Source of the DNA: Brachybacterium alimentarium
GTDB lineage: Bacteria; Actinomycetota; Actinomycetes; Actinomycetales; Dermabacteraceae
Length of the DNA stretch: 64,000 bases
Assembly (NCBI RefSeq): GCF_002332425.1
Contig: NZ_NRGS01000017.1
Location: 62,001-126,000 of the forward strand
Reading direction: 5' to 3'
A program made the translations under genes and the position numbers. Positions within the stretch are counted from its first letter, which is position 1; each line of letters opens with the position of its first letter. This document shows positions 7,582 to 16,808 of the stretch, piece after piece. The notes below the pieces were generated by a model, which did not search any database, had not been told where the DNA came from, and saw nothing but the letters and a program-made list of their open reading frames with translations.

Positions 7582-8898
7582 TCAGTTCTCCCAGAACTCG
7601 GCGCCGAGCGCCGTGAGCTTCTCCCGGAAGGATTCGTAGCCGCGGTCGATCAGATCGATCCCGCGGATGGTGGATTCTCCCTCGGCCCCCAGGGCGGCGA
7701 CCAGGTAGGAGAAGCCGCCTCGCAGGTCCGGGACGGTGATGTCCGCGGCGTGGAGCGGCTTCGGGCCGGAGACCACGGCGGAGTGGTTGTAGTTGCTGCG
7801 GCCGAAACGGCAGCTCGAACCGCCCAGGCATTCGCGATAGACCTGGATGTGGGCACCCATCTCGTTCAGTGCCGAGGTGAAGCCGAGCCGGTTCTCGTAG
7901 ACCGTCTCGTGGACGATCGAGATGCCGTCGGCCTGGGTCAGCGCGACTACGAGGGGCTGCTGCCAGTCGGTCATGAGGCCGGGATGCACGTCCGTCTCCA
8001 CCGCGATCGCCCGCAGCGGGCTGCCGGGGTGGAAGAAGCGGATGCCCTCCTCGGTGATGTCCAGCCCGCCGCCCACCTTGCGGAAGATGTTCAAGAACGT
8101 GGCCATCGGCTTCTGCTCGGCGCCGCGCACGAACACGGAGCCCTTGGTGACCAGGGCGGCGCATGCCCAGGAGGCGGCCTCGATGCGGTCGGGCAGGGCC
8201 ACGTGCTGGTAGCCGCCCAGGCTCTCCACGCCCTCGATCGTGATGGTGCGGTCGGTCTGCAGGGAGATCAGCGCGCCCATCTTCTGGAGCACGGCGATGA
8301 GATCCTCGATCTCGGGCTCCACCGCGGCGTTGGTCAGCTCGGTGATCCCCTGGGCGCGCACCGCCGTCAGCAGCACCTGCTCGGTGGCGCCGACGCTGGG
8401 GTACTCGAGGTGGATCTTGGTTCCGTGCAGGCCATGGGGCGCCGTGATGTAGATGCCCAGCTCGCGCTTGTCCACGACGGCGCCGAAGTTCCGCAGCACG
8501 TCGAGGTGGTAGTTGATCGGACGGTCGCCGATCCGGCAGCCGCCGAGGTCAGGGATGATCGCTTCGCCCAGACGATGCAGCAGCGGGCCGCAGAAGAGGA
8601 TCGGGATCCGGGAGCTGCCGGCATGGGCGTCGATGTCGACCACATGGGCCCGCTCGACGTTCGAGGGATCCATATGGATCGTGCCGGCGGCGACGTCGCG
8701 CTCGACCTTCACCCCGTGGATCGAGAGCAGCTCGGAGACGATCTGCACGTCACGGATGTCCGGGACGGACTGCAGGACGCTCGGCCCCTCCCCCAGCAGC
8801 GCTGCCACCATGGCCTTCGAGACCAGGTTCTTCGCCCCGCGGACGGTGATCTCGCCGTCGAGGGGACGACCTCCGCGCACATGGAATGTCGAGCTCAT
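7582..8898 (-). CDS. murA: UDP-N-acetylglucosamine 1-carboxyvinyltransferase
   Basis: A 438-residue enzyme that transfers enolpyruvyl from PEP to UDP-GlcNAc, the first committed step of peptidoglycan synthesis and the target of fosfomycin. The catalytic cysteine is retained in the loop LGGCRIGDRP near residue 120, which predicts fosfomycin sensitivity at this site. The early RGAKNLVSKAMVAALL block (near residue 20) and the closing DLRGGFSYLVAALGAEG motif are typical of EPSP-type inside-out barrels. It is slightly longer than most MurA. The upstream region contains TAGGAC as a weak ribosome site and a TATGGT -10-like box near 8955. Confidence 0.94.
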   Translation of the reverse strand: MSSTFHVRGGRPLDGEITVRGAKNLVSKAMVAALLGEGPSVLQSVPDIRDVQIVSELLSIHGVKVERDVAAGTIHMDPSNVERAHVVDIDAHAGSSRIPILFCGPLLHRLGEAIIPDLGGCRIGDRPINYHLDVLRNFGAVVDKRELGIYITAPHGLHGTKIHLEYPSVGATEQVLLTAVRAQGITELTNAAVEPEIEDLIAVLQKMGALISLQTDRTITIEGVESLGGYQHVALPDRIEAASWACAALVTKGSVFVRGAEQKPMATFLNIFRKVGGGLDITEEGIRFFHPGSPLRAIAVETDVHPGLMTDWQQPLVVALTQADGISIVHETVYENRLGFTSALNEMGAHIQVYRECLGGSSCRFGRSNYNHSAVVSGPKPLHAADITVPDLRGGFSYLVAALGAEGESTIRGIDLIDRGYESFREKLTALGAEFWEN

Positions 8899-8968
8899 AG
8901 TGTCCTAGCTTTGCTGAACAGGCGTCAGGGACGCCCGGTGTTCTGACCGGGTCACCATACCGGAGCGT

Positions 8969-9017
8969 GCTGAAGGGGCATCGCATCCCGGATCACAGGT
9001 CGCGATGCCCCTTCAGC
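8969..9017 (-). terminator. Terminator of leuCD
   Basis: A perfect 16 bp stem (8969-8984 with 9002-9017) with a 17-base loop. It lies 43 bases downstream of the leuD stop, between leuD and the murA promoter region. Confidence 0.8.
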
Positions 9018-9059
9018 GCGGGCGGATGCCGGAGGATCTCAGGCGGTTCCGGCGTGGGC

Positions 9060-9674
9060 TCAGGCGGTCTCGGCGTTGCGCGCCGGGAGGGTCTTGGGCA
9101 TCCAGGCGGGACGCTTGGCCTCGAAGTCCGTGATGTCCTGCTCGTAGCGCAGGGTGAGGCCGATGTCGTCCAGCCCCTCCATGAGGCGCCAGCGGGTGTA
9201 GTCGTCGACCTCGAAGCGGAAGGTGGCCTCGCCGGCGTGGGCCTGACGGTTCTCGAGGTCGACGGTCACCTCGGTGCCCGGCTCCTGCTCGAGGATCTTC
9301 CACAGCTGCTCGAGATCGTCCTCGGACAGGATGCCGGCGACGAGGCCCTGCTTGCCGGCGTTGCCCCGGAAGATGTCTGCGAAGCGGCTGGAGAGCACGG
9401 CCTTGAAGCCGTAGTCGCGCAGCGCCCACACGGCGTGCTCACGGGAGGAGCCGGTGCCGAAGTCGGGACCGGCGACCAGCACGGAGCCGTTCTTGTAGGC
9501 GGGGCGGTTGAGCACGAAGTCCGGGTCGTTCGTGCGCCAGGCGTTGAACAGACCGTCGTCGAATCCGGTCTTCGTCACTCGCTTGAGGTAGACGGCCGGG
9601 ATGATCTGGTCGGTGTCGACGTTGCTGCGGCGCAGCGGGACGCCGATGCCGGTATGGGTGGTGAAGGCTTCCAT
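9060..9674 (-). CDS. leuD: 3-isopropylmalate dehydratase small subunit
   Basis: A 204-residue swivelling-domain subunit that joins LeuC to isomerise 2-isopropylmalate to 3-isopropylmalate. The [12 protein letters not shown] block, [17 protein letters not shown] and [10 protein letters not shown] are diagnostic. The same enzyme pair usually also processes citramalate in organisms with CimA, whose gene is present at 23.4 kb. The start at 9674 is 14 bases after the leuC stop, indicating one operon. The open frame continues upstream through leuC, but only this start gives the known N-terminus. Confidence 0.96.
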   Translation of the reverse strand: MEAFTTHTGIGVPLRRSNVDTDQIIPAVYLKRVTKTGFDDGLFNAWRTNDPDFVLNRPAYKNGSVLVAGPDFGTGSSREHAVWALRDYGFKAVLSSRFADIFRGNAGKQGLVAGILSEDDLEQLWKILEQEPGTEVTVDLENRQAHAGEATFRFEVDDYTRWRLMEGLDDIGLTLRYEQDITDFEAKRPAWMPKTLPARNAETA

Positions 9675-9688
9675 GACGGTGCTCCTGA

Positions 9689-11128
9689 TCAGGCGACGGG
9701 CTGGAGGTCGGACGGCGCGGTCGGGACGCCCAGATCCGACGGGGAGGACAGCGTGCCGCGCACCGCGGTGGCGGCGGCGACGACCGGGGACACCAGGTGG
9801 GTGCGCCCGCCCTTGCCCTGGCGGCCCTCGAAGTTGCGGTTCGAGGTGGACGCCGCACGCTCCCCCGGCGCGAGCTGGTCGGGGTTCATGCCCAGGCACA
9901 TCGAGCAGCCGGCCTGGCGCCACTCGGCACCGAAGTCGAGGAAGATCTGGTCCAGGCCCTCCTGCTCGGCCTGCACGCGCACGCGAGCGGAGCCGGGCAC
10001 GACCAGCACCCGCACATCAGGATTCTTCTCGCGCCCCTCGAGCACGGAGGCGAAGGCGCGCAGGTCCTCGATGCGACCGTTCGTGCACGAGCCCATGAAG
10101 ACGGTGTCGACCTTGATCTCCTTCAGCGGAGTGCCGGGCACGAGATCCATGTACTCCAGGGCGTTCTCGGCGGCGGTGCGCGCATTGTCGTCGGTGAAGT
10201 CCTCGGGCGCGGGGACGGAGGCCGACAGCGGCAGGCCCTGACCGGGATTGGTGCCCCAGGTGACGAAGGGCTCGAGGTCGTCGGCGTCGATGTGCACCTC
10301 GGCGTCGAAGGTCGCGTCATCCTCGGAGCGCAGGGTCCGCCAGTACTCCACGGCCTCGTCCCAGTCCGCGCCGCGGGGTGCGTGCGGGCGCCCCTGGACG
10401 TACTCGAAGGTGGTCTCGTCCGGCGCGATCATGCCGGCGCGGGCGCCCGCCTCGATCGACATGTTGCAGATCGTCATGCGGCCCTCCATGGAGAGCTTCC
10501 GGATCGCCTCGCCGCGATACTCGAGCACGTAGCCCGCGCCGCCACCGGTGCCGATCTTCGCGATCACCGCGAGGATGATGTCCTTCGCGGTGACTCCGGG
10601 CTTCAGCGTGCCGTCGACGGTGATGGCCATCGTCTTGAACGGGGTCAGCGGCAGCGTCTGGGTCGCGAGCACGTGCTCGACCTCGCTGGTGCCGATGCCG
10701 AAGGCGAGCGCTCCGAAAGCGCCGTGGGTCGAGGTGTGCGAGTCGCCGCACACGACGGTGATGCCCGGCATGGTCAGTCCCAGCTGCGGGCCCACGACGT
10801 GCACGATGCCCTGGTCGAGATCCCCGAGGCTGTGGATGCGGACGCCGAACTCCTCGGCGTTGCGACGCAGGGTGTCGATCTGGGTGCGCGAGGTGATGTC
10901 CGCGATCGGCTTGTCGATGTCGATCGTCGGGGTGTTGTGGTCCTCGGTCGCGAGCTGCTGATCGAGGCGGCGAGGCGCGCGCCCCTCCTGCCGGAGACCG
11001 TCGAAGGCCTGCGGGCTGGTCACCTCGTGCAGGAGCTGGAGGTCGATGTACAGCAGGTCAGGTTCGCCGTTCTCTCCGCGACGGACCACGTGATCCGCCC
11101 AGACCTTCTCCGCGAGGGTCCCCGCCAT
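9689..11128 (-). CDS. leuC: 3-isopropylmalate dehydratase large subunit
   Basis: A 479-residue aconitase-family enzyme carrying the [4Fe-4S] cluster. The cluster ligands lie in MGSCTNGR and in [11 protein letters not shown] (three cysteines in total), and the [30 protein letters not shown] region is the standard family core. A start at 11128 ([10 protein letters not shown]) fits the family length. It is transcribed divergently from the IclR regulator, and the intergenic region at 11129-11293 holds an operator-like inverted repeat. Confidence 0.96.
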   Translation of the reverse strand: MAGTLAEKVWADHVVRRGENGEPDLLYIDLQLLHEVTSPQAFDGLRQEGRAPRRLDQQLATEDHNTPTIDIDKPIADITSRTQIDTLRRNAEEFGVRIHSLGDLDQGIVHVVGPQLGLTMPGITVVCGDSHTSTHGAFGALAFGIGTSEVEHVLATQTLPLTPFKTMAITVDGTLKPGVTAKDIILAVIAKIGTGGGAGYVLEYRGEAIRKLSMEGRMTICNMSIEAGARAGMIAPDETTFEYVQGRPHAPRGADWDEAVEYWRTLRSEDDATFDAEVHIDADDLEPFVTWGTNPGQGLPLSASVPAPEDFTDDNARTAAENALEYMDLVPGTPLKEIKVDTVFMGSCTNGRIEDLRAFASVLEGREKNPDVRVLVVPGSARVRVQAEQEGLDQIFLDFGAEWRQAGCSMCLGMNPDQLAPGERAASTSNRNFEGRQGKGGRTHLVSPVVAAATAVRGTLSSPSDLGVPTAPSDLQPVA

Positions 11129-11258
11129 GTCGATCCTTCCCTGCGCCCACCATCGGGACGCGTACCGTCGGCGCCCCGGTTCGGGGCGACTGCAAGCTGT
11201 GAGGCGCTCGGGGTGCGAGCACAGCAGCCATCGTGCGCGGGTCCACGACCCGACGCAC

Positions 11259-11287
11259 TTGCGTCTCACCAAATAAGACGGCAGTAT
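11259..11287 (+). promoter_or_regulatory. Promoter and operator between leuCD and the IclR gene
   Basis: TTGCGT at 11259-11264 and CAGTAT at 11282-11287 are spaced by 17 bases and would start transcription at about the A of the ATG at 11294, giving a leaderless mRNA. An inverted repeat CGTCT-N9-AGACG (11262-11280) fills the -35 edge and the spacer. LtbR/NdgR-type IclR proteins are known to bind the leuCD control region and their own promoter, so this is the best operator candidate. Confidence 0.5.
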
Positions 11288-11293
11288 CGGAGC

Positions 11294-12028
11294 ATGGACA
11301 ACACTTCGGAGGAGAACGGCAGCGGTGTCGGCGTGCTCGACAAGGCCGCGGTCGTCCTCGGCGCCCTGGAAGCAGGCCCTGCGACGCTCGCCCAGCTCGT
11401 GCAGTCGACCGGACTGGCCCGACCGACGGCCCATCGCCTCGCGGTGGCCCTCGAGTTCCATCATCTGGTCTCCCGCGACATGCAGGGACGGTTCATCCTG
11501 GGCCCGCGCCTGGGGGAGCTCGCGGCCGCGGCGGGCGAGGACCGCCTGCTCGCCGCCGCCGGCCCGGTGCTCGCCGCCCTCCGAGACCACACCAGCGAGT
11601 CCGCACAGCTCTACCGCCGCCAGGGCGATCACCGCATCTGCGTGGCCGCGGCCGAGCGCCCGATCGGCCTGCGGGACTCGGTGCCGCTGGGCTCCGCCCT
11701 GACCATGAAGGCCGGTTCCGCGGCGCAGATCCTCCTCGCCTGGGAGGAGCCGGACCGCCTGCATCGCGGACTGCTCGGCGCCCGCTTCACCGCCACCCAG
11801 CTCTCGGCCGTGCGTCGTCGCGGATGGGCGCAGTCCATCGGGGAGCGCGAACCCGGCGTGGGCTCGGTCTCGGCGCCCGTGCGCGGCCCGAACGGACGGG
11901 TCGTCGCGGCCCTCAGCATCTCCGGCCCCATCGAGCGCATCACGCGCCAGCCCGGGCGCCTGCATGCAGCGTCGGTGATGAGCTCCGCGAATCACCTCAC
12001 CGAACTGCTGCGCCGCGCAGGATCCTGA
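11294..12028 (+). CDS. IclR-family regulator, LtbR/NdgR type
   Basis: A 244-residue transcription regulator. The N-terminal winged helix (residues about 10-70, [19 protein letters not shown]... [16 protein letters not shown]) is followed by an effector-binding domain, with the IclR-like [19 protein letters not shown] and [25 protein letters not shown] blocks. Divergent placement next to leuC is the conserved arrangement of LtbR in corynebacteria and NdgR in streptomycetes, which repress leucine and other amino-acid genes. There is a CGGAG only two bases before the ATG, too close for a normal ribosome site, so leaderless translation is likely. Confidence 0.9.
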   Translation: MDNTSEENGSGVGVLDKAAVVLGALEAGPATLAQLVQSTGLARPTAHRLAVALEFHHLVSRDMQGRFILGPRLGELAAAAGEDRLLAAAGPVLAALRDHTSESAQLYRRQGDHRICVAAAERPIGLRDSVPLGSALTMKAGSAAQILLAWEEPDRLHRGLLGARFTATQLSAVRRRGWAQSIGEREPGVGSVSAPVRGPNGRVVAALSISGPIERITRQPGRLHAASVMSSANHLTELLRRAGS

Positions 12029-12067
12029 CGGACCTCCGCCCGTTCGGCCGCGCCCGCCCGGTCGCGG

Positions 12068-12922
12068 TCAGTCGCGTTCGATCCACACCGGTGTGTTCGC
12101 GAAGCGCAGCACCGTGACCAGCTGTCGCGGGGCAGAGACCGGCCTGTCCGGCCCGTGCATGCGCTCCCCTGCGACCACCATCATGCTCGCGCCCTCGCTG
12201 GCGCGCACGAGTTCTCTGGCGCTCGCCCCACCGGCCACCGTGACGTCCTGCACGTAGACGCCCGGATGGGACAACGAGATGCGTTCGCTCGTCGCCGCGA
12301 GGATCTCCTGCGCCTGTTCGGTCGCGGTCTCGGCCCGCACCACGAGGTGGATATCGCGCTCGTAGGCCTCGGCGAGGTCTGCGGCCCGGGCGAGGACGTC
12401 GTCATTGCTGCTGTGGTGCACGAGCCCGATCGGGCCGTCGCTGTCGATCTGCCCGCGCACGACCACGACGGGGCAGCGTGAGCGCGCGGCCAGCGCAAGG
12501 CTCTTGGAGCCGACGATCAGTGTCAGCAGCCGGCCCAGGCCGCGGCCCCCGACGACGATCACCTCGGACTCCTCGCTCGCCGCGACGAGCACGGGGACCG
12601 CGTTGCCGTCCACGATCTCCGAGGTGATCGGCAGGGAGGGCTGTTCCTTCCGGGCGATGGCCAGGGCATCGTCGATGAGCCCGTGGGCGGCGTTGCGGAT
12701 CCCCGAGCCGGTCATCCCCGGGATCGGGTCGGTGTTCACGTCGAGCTCGGTCCACACGAACGCGTGGAGGAGATGGAGGACGCCACCGATGCGGGCTGCG
12801 TGCCGGGCCGCCCAGCGCACAGCGAGATCGGATTCATCGGCGTCGAAGACGCCCACGGTCACCCTCGGCGGAGAGTTCGACGGCGAACTCGACGAGGGTC
12901 CAATTGGCGTGACGTGCGTCAT
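12068..12922 (-). CDS. Tandem universal stress protein
   Basis: A 284-residue protein with two UspA domains. Domain one (residues about 20-155) starts RVTVGVFDADESDLAVRWA and ends with the ATP-binding signature GGRGLGRLLTLIVGSKS then CPVVVV. Domain two (about 165-284) keeps the fold but its final loop (GERMHGPDRPVSAP) lacks the glycine-rich ATP motif, so it is probably a degenerate partner. A start at 12922 (MTHVTPIGPSS) avoids a long serine-rich low-quality extension. It converges on the IclR gene with 39 bases between. Confidence 0.85.
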   Translation of the reverse strand: MTHVTPIGPSSSSPSNSPPRVTVGVFDADESDLAVRWAARHAARIGGVLHLLHAFVWTELDVNTDPIPGMTGSGIRNAAHGLIDDALAIARKEQPSLPITSEIVDGNAVPVLVAASEESEVIVVGGRGLGRLLTLIVGSKSLALAARSRCPVVVVRGQIDSDGPIGLVHHSSNDDVLARAADLAEAYERDIHLVVRAETATEQAQEILAATSERISLSHPGVYVQDVTVAGGASARELVRASEGASMMVVAGERMHGPDRPVSAPRQLVTVLRFANTPVWIERD

Positions 12923-12960
12923 GCACCGACAGTACTCCGCAGTGCAGCAGGATTCCAGGG

Positions 12961-13008
12961 AACCGAGGAACCGGAGAGGCGGAGAACCGAGGAACCGGAA
13001 AGCCGGAG
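12961..13008. repeat. 24-nt tandem duplication
   Basis: Two 24-base units beginning AACCGAGGAACCGGA, at 12961-12984 and 12985-13008, differ at two positions. Each unit itself contains the half-repeat AACCG. It is non-coding, between the tRNA terminator and the stress protein gene. Confidence 0.75.
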
Positions 13009-13042
13009 CACCTGAGCTCGACGATGGGACAGACGGAAACAG

Positions 13043-13074
13043 AAAAGGAGCCAATGTCCGAAGACATCGACTCC
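13043..13074 (-). terminator. Rho-independent terminator of the tRNA operon
   Basis: On the minus strand a 12 bp stem (13063-13074 with 13047-13058, two G-U pairs) closes a TTCG tetraloop and is followed by TTTTCTGTTT. It lies just downstream of the last tRNA-Glu. Confidence 0.85.
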
Positions 13075-13081
13075 TGGTCCG

Positions 13082-13154
13082 TACCCCGTACCGGATTTGA
13101 ACCGGTGTTACCGCCGTGAGAGGGCGGCGTCCTAGGCCGCTAGACGAACGGGGC
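13082..13154 (-). tRNA. tRNA-Glu (CTC), copy 1
   Basis: A 73-base cloverleaf. The acceptor stem GCCCCGT pairs with ACGGGGT including the G1-U72 pair seen in actinobacterial tRNA-Glu; the anticodon loop is CTCTCAC, anticodon CTC; the T arm is CCGGTTCAAATCCGG. CCA is not encoded. It is the last gene of the Gln-Glu-Glu operon. Differs from copy 2 at one base, 13127. Confidence 0.95.
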
Positions 13155-13182
13155 CTGCGCATGATCCGTGGATCCTGCGTCG

Positions 13183-13255
13183 TACCCCGTACCGGATTTG
13201 AACCGGTGTTACCGCCGTGAGAGGGCGACGTCCTAGGCCGCTAGACGAACGGGGC
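13183..13255 (-). tRNA. tRNA-Glu (CTC), copy 2
   Basis: Same as copy 1 except for one base at 13228, which turns the first anticodon-stem pair (27-43) from C-G into a U-G wobble. The anticodon loop and all other arms are unchanged, so it should be functional. Twenty-eight bases separate it from copy 1. Confidence 0.95.
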
Positions 13256-13288
13256 GCGGACTGCACGACTCCGAAGAGCCGCGTAGCG

Positions 13289-13360
13289 CTGGGGTACCAG
13301 GACTCGAACCTAGAACGACGGTACCAGAAACCGCTGTGTTGCCAATTACACCATACCCCA
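13289..13360 (-). tRNA. tRNA-Gln (CTG)
   Basis: A 72-base cloverleaf, first of the operon. The acceptor stem is TGGGGTA with TACCCCA, including the weak U1-A72 pair typical of tRNA-Gln; the anticodon loop is TTCTGGT, anticodon CTG. No CCA is encoded. A TAGACT -10-like box lies at 13381-13386, about 20 bases upstream. With gltX next door and gatCAB at 45.6-48.9 kb, this tRNA is probably charged first with Glu and then amidated. Confidence 0.93.
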
Positions 13361-13497
13361 TGGTCAAAGCACGTTTTTGAAGTCTACCGGAGATTCTCCG
13401 CGGTGGTTTCCGCGGCCTTTCCGGGCTGTACTCGCTTGCCGTACCGAGGTAAGACTCTACCGGGTCTTCTGCGACAAGACAAAGCGAGAGGGCCCCT

Positions 13498-13535
13498 GGG
13501 CGCTGTGAGCCTGAGCACGCGGACTCACAGCGCCC
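13498..13535 (-). terminator. Terminator of gltX
   Basis: A perfect 12 bp stem (GGGCGCTGTGAG at 13498-13509 with CTCACAGCGCCC at 13524-13535), eight bases beyond the gltX stop. It separates gltX from the tRNA operon. Confidence 0.8.
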
Positions 13536-13543
13536 AGAACCGC

Positions 13544-15073
13544 TCAGGCCGCGGCGGCGAGCCGGTCGCGCAGAGCGCGCAGGCGCGCCAGGGAGGACGC
13601 CTTGCCCAGCAGCTCCATCGACTCGAACAGGGGCGGCGAGATGCGCCGCCCGGAGATGGCGCTGCGCAGCGGGCCGAAGGCCAGGCGCGGCTTGATGCCC
13701 ATCTCCTCCACGATGGCCTCACGCAGGGCCGGCTCGAGCGCTGCCGCGGTGAACGAGCCCTCGGGGACGGCGTCCGCCTCCTGGATCGCCCGGTCGAGCA
13801 CGCCGACGGGATCATCGCCGAGCTTCTTCAGCGCGTCGTCCTGGACCACCAGGTCCTCGTCGGCGGTGAAGAGGAAGCCCAGCAGATCGGACGCCTCCCC
13901 CAGCAGGTTCATGCGGGTCTGGACGAGCGGGGTGGCCGCGGCGACCAGGGCGCGCTGTTCCTCGGTGACCGACTCGCCCAGCACGCCGCCGGACTGCAGG
14001 TACGGGATCAGACGCTCGGCGAGATCCTCCTCGGGCAGCAGCCGGATGTGATCGGCGTTGATGGCGGTGGCCTTCTTGATGTCCACGCGCGCCGGGTTCG
14101 GATTCACGTCGGAGGCGTCGAAGCGCTCCACCAGCTGCTCACGGCTGAAGATGTCCTCGTCCGCGCTGTAGCCCCAGCCCAGCAGGGCGAGGTAGTTGAC
14201 CATGCCCTCGGGGGTGAAGCCCTGCTCGCGGTACAGGAACAGATTGGAAGCGGGGTCCCGCTTCGAGAGCTTCTTGTTGCCGTCGCCCATGACATAGGGA
14301 AGATGCCCGAACTCGGGCACGCGCTCGGCGACGCCGATCTCGATCAGCGCCCGGTACAGGGCGATCTGACGCGGGGTGGAGGACAGGATGTCCTCGCCGC
14401 GCAGCACGTGGGTGATCCGCATGAGCGCATCGTCGATGGGGTTCACCAGCGTGTACAGGGGCTGCCCGTTTGCGCGCACCACCACGAAGTCGGGCGTGGA
14501 GCCCGCACGGAAGGTGATCTCCCCGCGCACCATGTCCTGGAAGGTGAGGTCCGTATCGGGCATGCGCAGGCGCCAGGTGGGCTCGCGGCCCTCCGCACGG
14601 AAGGCCGCCTTCTGCTCGTCGGTGAGGTCGCGGTCGTAGCCGTCGTACCCGAGCTGCGGGTCGCGTCCCGCCGCGCGATGACGCTCCACGATCTCCTCAG
14701 CCGTGGAATAGGACTCGTAGATGTGCCCGGAGTCCTTCAGCTTCGCGATGACGTCCTGATAGATGTCCGCTCGCTCGGACTGACGATAGGGGCCGTGGGG
14801 CCCGCCGACCTCCACGCCCTCGTCCCAGTCGATGCCGAGCCAGCGCATGGCGTCGAGCAGCTGGTGGTAGGACTCCTCGCTGTCGCGCGCGGCGTCGGTG
14901 TCCTCGATGCGGAAGATCAGCTTGCCGCCGTGATGGCGGGCGTGCGCCCAGTTGAACAGGGCGGTGCGCACCATGCCCACGTGCGGGGTGCCGGTGGGGC
15001 TGGGGCAGAACCGCACCCGTACCTCGTCGGTGGTGGCGGTCGATGCAGAGGCCTGGGCCGGAGTGGTGGTCAC
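13544..15073 (-). CDS. gltX: Glutamyl-tRNA synthetase
   Basis: A 509-residue class I synthetase that charges tRNA-Glu, and in organisms with GatCAB also mischarges tRNA-Gln. The HIGH motif is read as HVGM (residues 31-34) inside [14 protein letters not shown], and the KMSKS loop as KLSKRDP near residue 270. The C-terminal half is the all-helical anticodon-binding domain. The first 17 residues are Thr/Ala-rich and look like an unstructured extension. It starts 49 bases downstream of the fumarylacetoacetase-family gene. No glutaminyl-tRNA synthetase is visible in the window. Confidence 0.95.
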   Translation of the reverse strand: MTTTPAQASASTATTDEVRVRFCPSPTGTPHVGMVRTALFNWAHARHHGGKLIFRIEDTDAARDSEESYHQLLDAMRWLGIDWDEGVEVGGPHGPYRQSERADIYQDVIAKLKDSGHIYESYSTAEEIVERHRAAGRDPQLGYDGYDRDLTDEQKAAFRAEGREPTWRLRMPDTDLTFQDMVRGEITFRAGSTPDFVVVRANGQPLYTLVNPIDDALMRITHVLRGEDILSSTPRQIALYRALIEIGVAERVPEFGHLPYVMGDGNKKLSKRDPASNLFLYREQGFTPEGMVNYLALLGWGYSADEDIFSREQLVERFDASDVNPNPARVDIKKATAINADHIRLLPEEDLAERLIPYLQSGGVLGESVTEEQRALVAAATPLVQTRMNLLGEASDLLGFLFTADEDLVVQDDALKKLGDDPVGVLDRAIQEADAVPEGSFTAAALEPALREAIVEEMGIKPRLAFGPLRSAISGRRISPPLFESMELLGKASSLARLRALRDRLAAAA

Positions 15074-15122
15074 GCGGAATGCTCCTGGGGGTGGGGAGGG
15101 CTGAGTGGTGCGGGTGGCCGGG

Positions 15123-15899
15123 TCAGCGGCGCACGACGGGATTGGTCAGGGTGCCGATCCCTTCGATGGTGATGTCGATGCTCGAGCCGGAGTCGACGGT
15201 GCGCACTCCCGCCGGGGTGCCGGTGAGGACGATGTCTCCGGGCAGCAGGGTCACCACGGTGGAGATCTCGGCGATGAGGTCCGCGACCGAACGGATCATG
15301 TCGGCGGTGGTCCCGTCCTGGGCGACCTCCCCGTCCACGCTCGAGGAGATCGCGAGGCTCGCGGGGTCGAGGTCGGTCTCGATCCAGGGTCCGATCGGGC
15401 AGGACGTGTCGAACGCCTTGGCGCGGAACCACTGGTCCTCGGCGCGCTGGGAGTCCCGAGCGGTGAGGTCGTTCGCGCAGGTGTAACCCAGGATCACGTC
15501 TGCGGCGTCGTCAGCGGCGACGTCCTTGGCCATGGTCTTGATGACCACGGCGAGCTCGGCCTCGAGGCTGAGCTCCTGGCTGTAGGACGGGATCGTCACG
15601 GGATCGCCGGGGCCGACGACCGTGGTGTTGGGCTTGAGGAAGAACAGGGCCTGGTCAGGCACTTCGTTGCCGAGCTCGGCGGCGTGGGCGGCGTAGTTGC
15701 GACCCACGCACACGACCTTCGAGCGGGGGATGACAGGGGCGAGCAGGCGCACGTCGTCGAGCGGGACGATCGTGCCGTTGGGGCGGATCTCGGTGTACAG
15801 GGGGTCCCCGGTGATCCCGTAGACCATGTCCTGGCCGTCCTTCTCCTGGACGATGCCGTACATGGGGTCGTCACCGGTGGTGAATCGTGCAATGCGCAT
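15123..15899 (-). CDS. Fumarylacetoacetate hydrolase family protein
   Basis: A 258-residue member of the FAH superfamily, which contains hydrolases, decarboxylases and oxaloacetate tautomerases acting on 2-oxo acids. [12 protein letters not shown] (near residue 67), the metal-ligand segment EAELAVVI (near residue 115) and [10 protein letters not shown] are the usual blocks, ending in [12 protein letters not shown]. The start at 15899 ([11 protein letters not shown]) gives a standard short bacterial form; longer in-frame extensions are not supported. It is often found beside gltX in actinobacteria, for reasons unknown. Substrate not assignable from sequence. Confidence 0.88.
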   Translation of the reverse strand: MRIARFTTGDDPMYGIVQEKDGQDMVYGITGDPLYTEIRPNGTIVPLDDVRLLAPVIPRSKVVCVGRNYAAHAAELGNEVPDQALFFLKPNTTVVGPGDPVTIPSYSQELSLEAELAVVIKTMAKDVAADDAADVILGYTCANDLTARDSQRAEDQWFRAKAFDTSCPIGPWIETDLDPASLAISSSVDGEVAQDGTTADMIRSVADLIAEISTVVTLLPGDIVLTGTPAGVRTVDSGSSIDITIEGIGTLTNPVVRR

Positions 15900-16077
15900 G
15901 TCGTCAAGTCTAGGCGCAGTCGATCCTGACGCCTTCGGCCCGGTGACCTTCGGGCTGGAGACGCCTTCGGCGACGTGACCGTCGACGCCGAGGGCGCTCC
16001 CGTCCCGCTTCCGAGGGATCTCCCGCTCCCGCCACCCAGGTGTTCCGGAATGTGGTCGCCCAGGGAGAACTCGCCGA

Positions 16078-16620
16078 TCAGGTGCTGGCCGCGGGCAGGA
16101 GCATCGAGCGGATCCGCAGCTCGGCCTCGGTGCGCGTGATCCCGTCGTAGAAGTCCCGCACCAGTGGATGACCGAAGGTCGAATCCGGGACCAGCAGCGG
16201 ACGCATCTCACCGCGTGTGATCACCTGCACCGGCACGGACAGCGGGTTCGCGTAGCCGGGGAGGGCGGTGGCCAGCTGCCCCGCGTAGTCCTGGGCGTGA
16301 TGCGGGTCGTCGTAGTGCTCGACGTAGTCCAAGTAGCTTCCCACTCCGATCTGCACCCACGGTCCGTACTCCAGAGAGATCGTCTCGCCGATGATCGGCA
16401 GGGGCAGGATGGCGCGTACGAAGCAGTCGGACCGGGTGCCGCGCTCGATCACGCACAGATCATCGGTGGCCTGAGCGCTCATGCGACGAGAGCGGGTGTC
16501 CAGGTCGAGGTAGGGGTCGGGCCGGCGGAACCCGAGCGCAGGCCAGGGATCCGCCTGGCTCCCGTCGGTGCCCTGATGGTGCTCCCCGCAGTACGCGCAG
16601 TCGTAGTCGATTCCGGTCAT
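16078..16620 (-). CDS. DUF2199 protein
   Basis: A 180-residue protein matching the DUF2199 pattern: an N-terminal CAYCGEHH cysteine pair (residues 8-15, probably metal-binding), a PDPYLDLD segment, then DDLCVIERGTRSDCFVRAILPLPI and a GPWVQIGVGSYLDY block. The function of the family is unknown. It is monocistronic, transcribed away from the glycosylase-like gene. The 178 bases between it and the FAH gene contain no convincing ORF, only GC-rich short inverted repeats. Confidence 0.8.
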   Translation of the reverse strand: MTGIDYDCAYCGEHHQGTDGSQADPWPALGFRRPDPYLDLDTRSRRMSAQATDDLCVIERGTRSDCFVRAILPLPIIGETISLEYGPWVQIGVGSYLDYVEHYDDPHHAQDYAGQLATALPGYANPLSVPVQVITRGEMRPLLVPDSTFGHPLVRDFYDGITRTEAELRIRSMLLPAAST

Positions 16621-16808
16621 CTCTGGCTCCTCGCCGTGGTCCTGCTGGTCCGGTGCCCACCGTAGGAAGCGCTCGGCGGCGTATCCCGGCCCCGGAGCGC
16701 AGTGTGGATGACCACCCTCTGGGGAGGAGAGGCACGACCGTCCGCGTCGCCCGCTCGTACGACTCGTACGATGGGCTCATCCGCCGTCACCTCGGGAAGG
16801 AGCAGGCC

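Noticed and set aside
9689-11995. 768-codon version of leuC
   Set aside because: The extra 289 residues lie antisense to the IclR gene; the family N-terminus begins at 11128.
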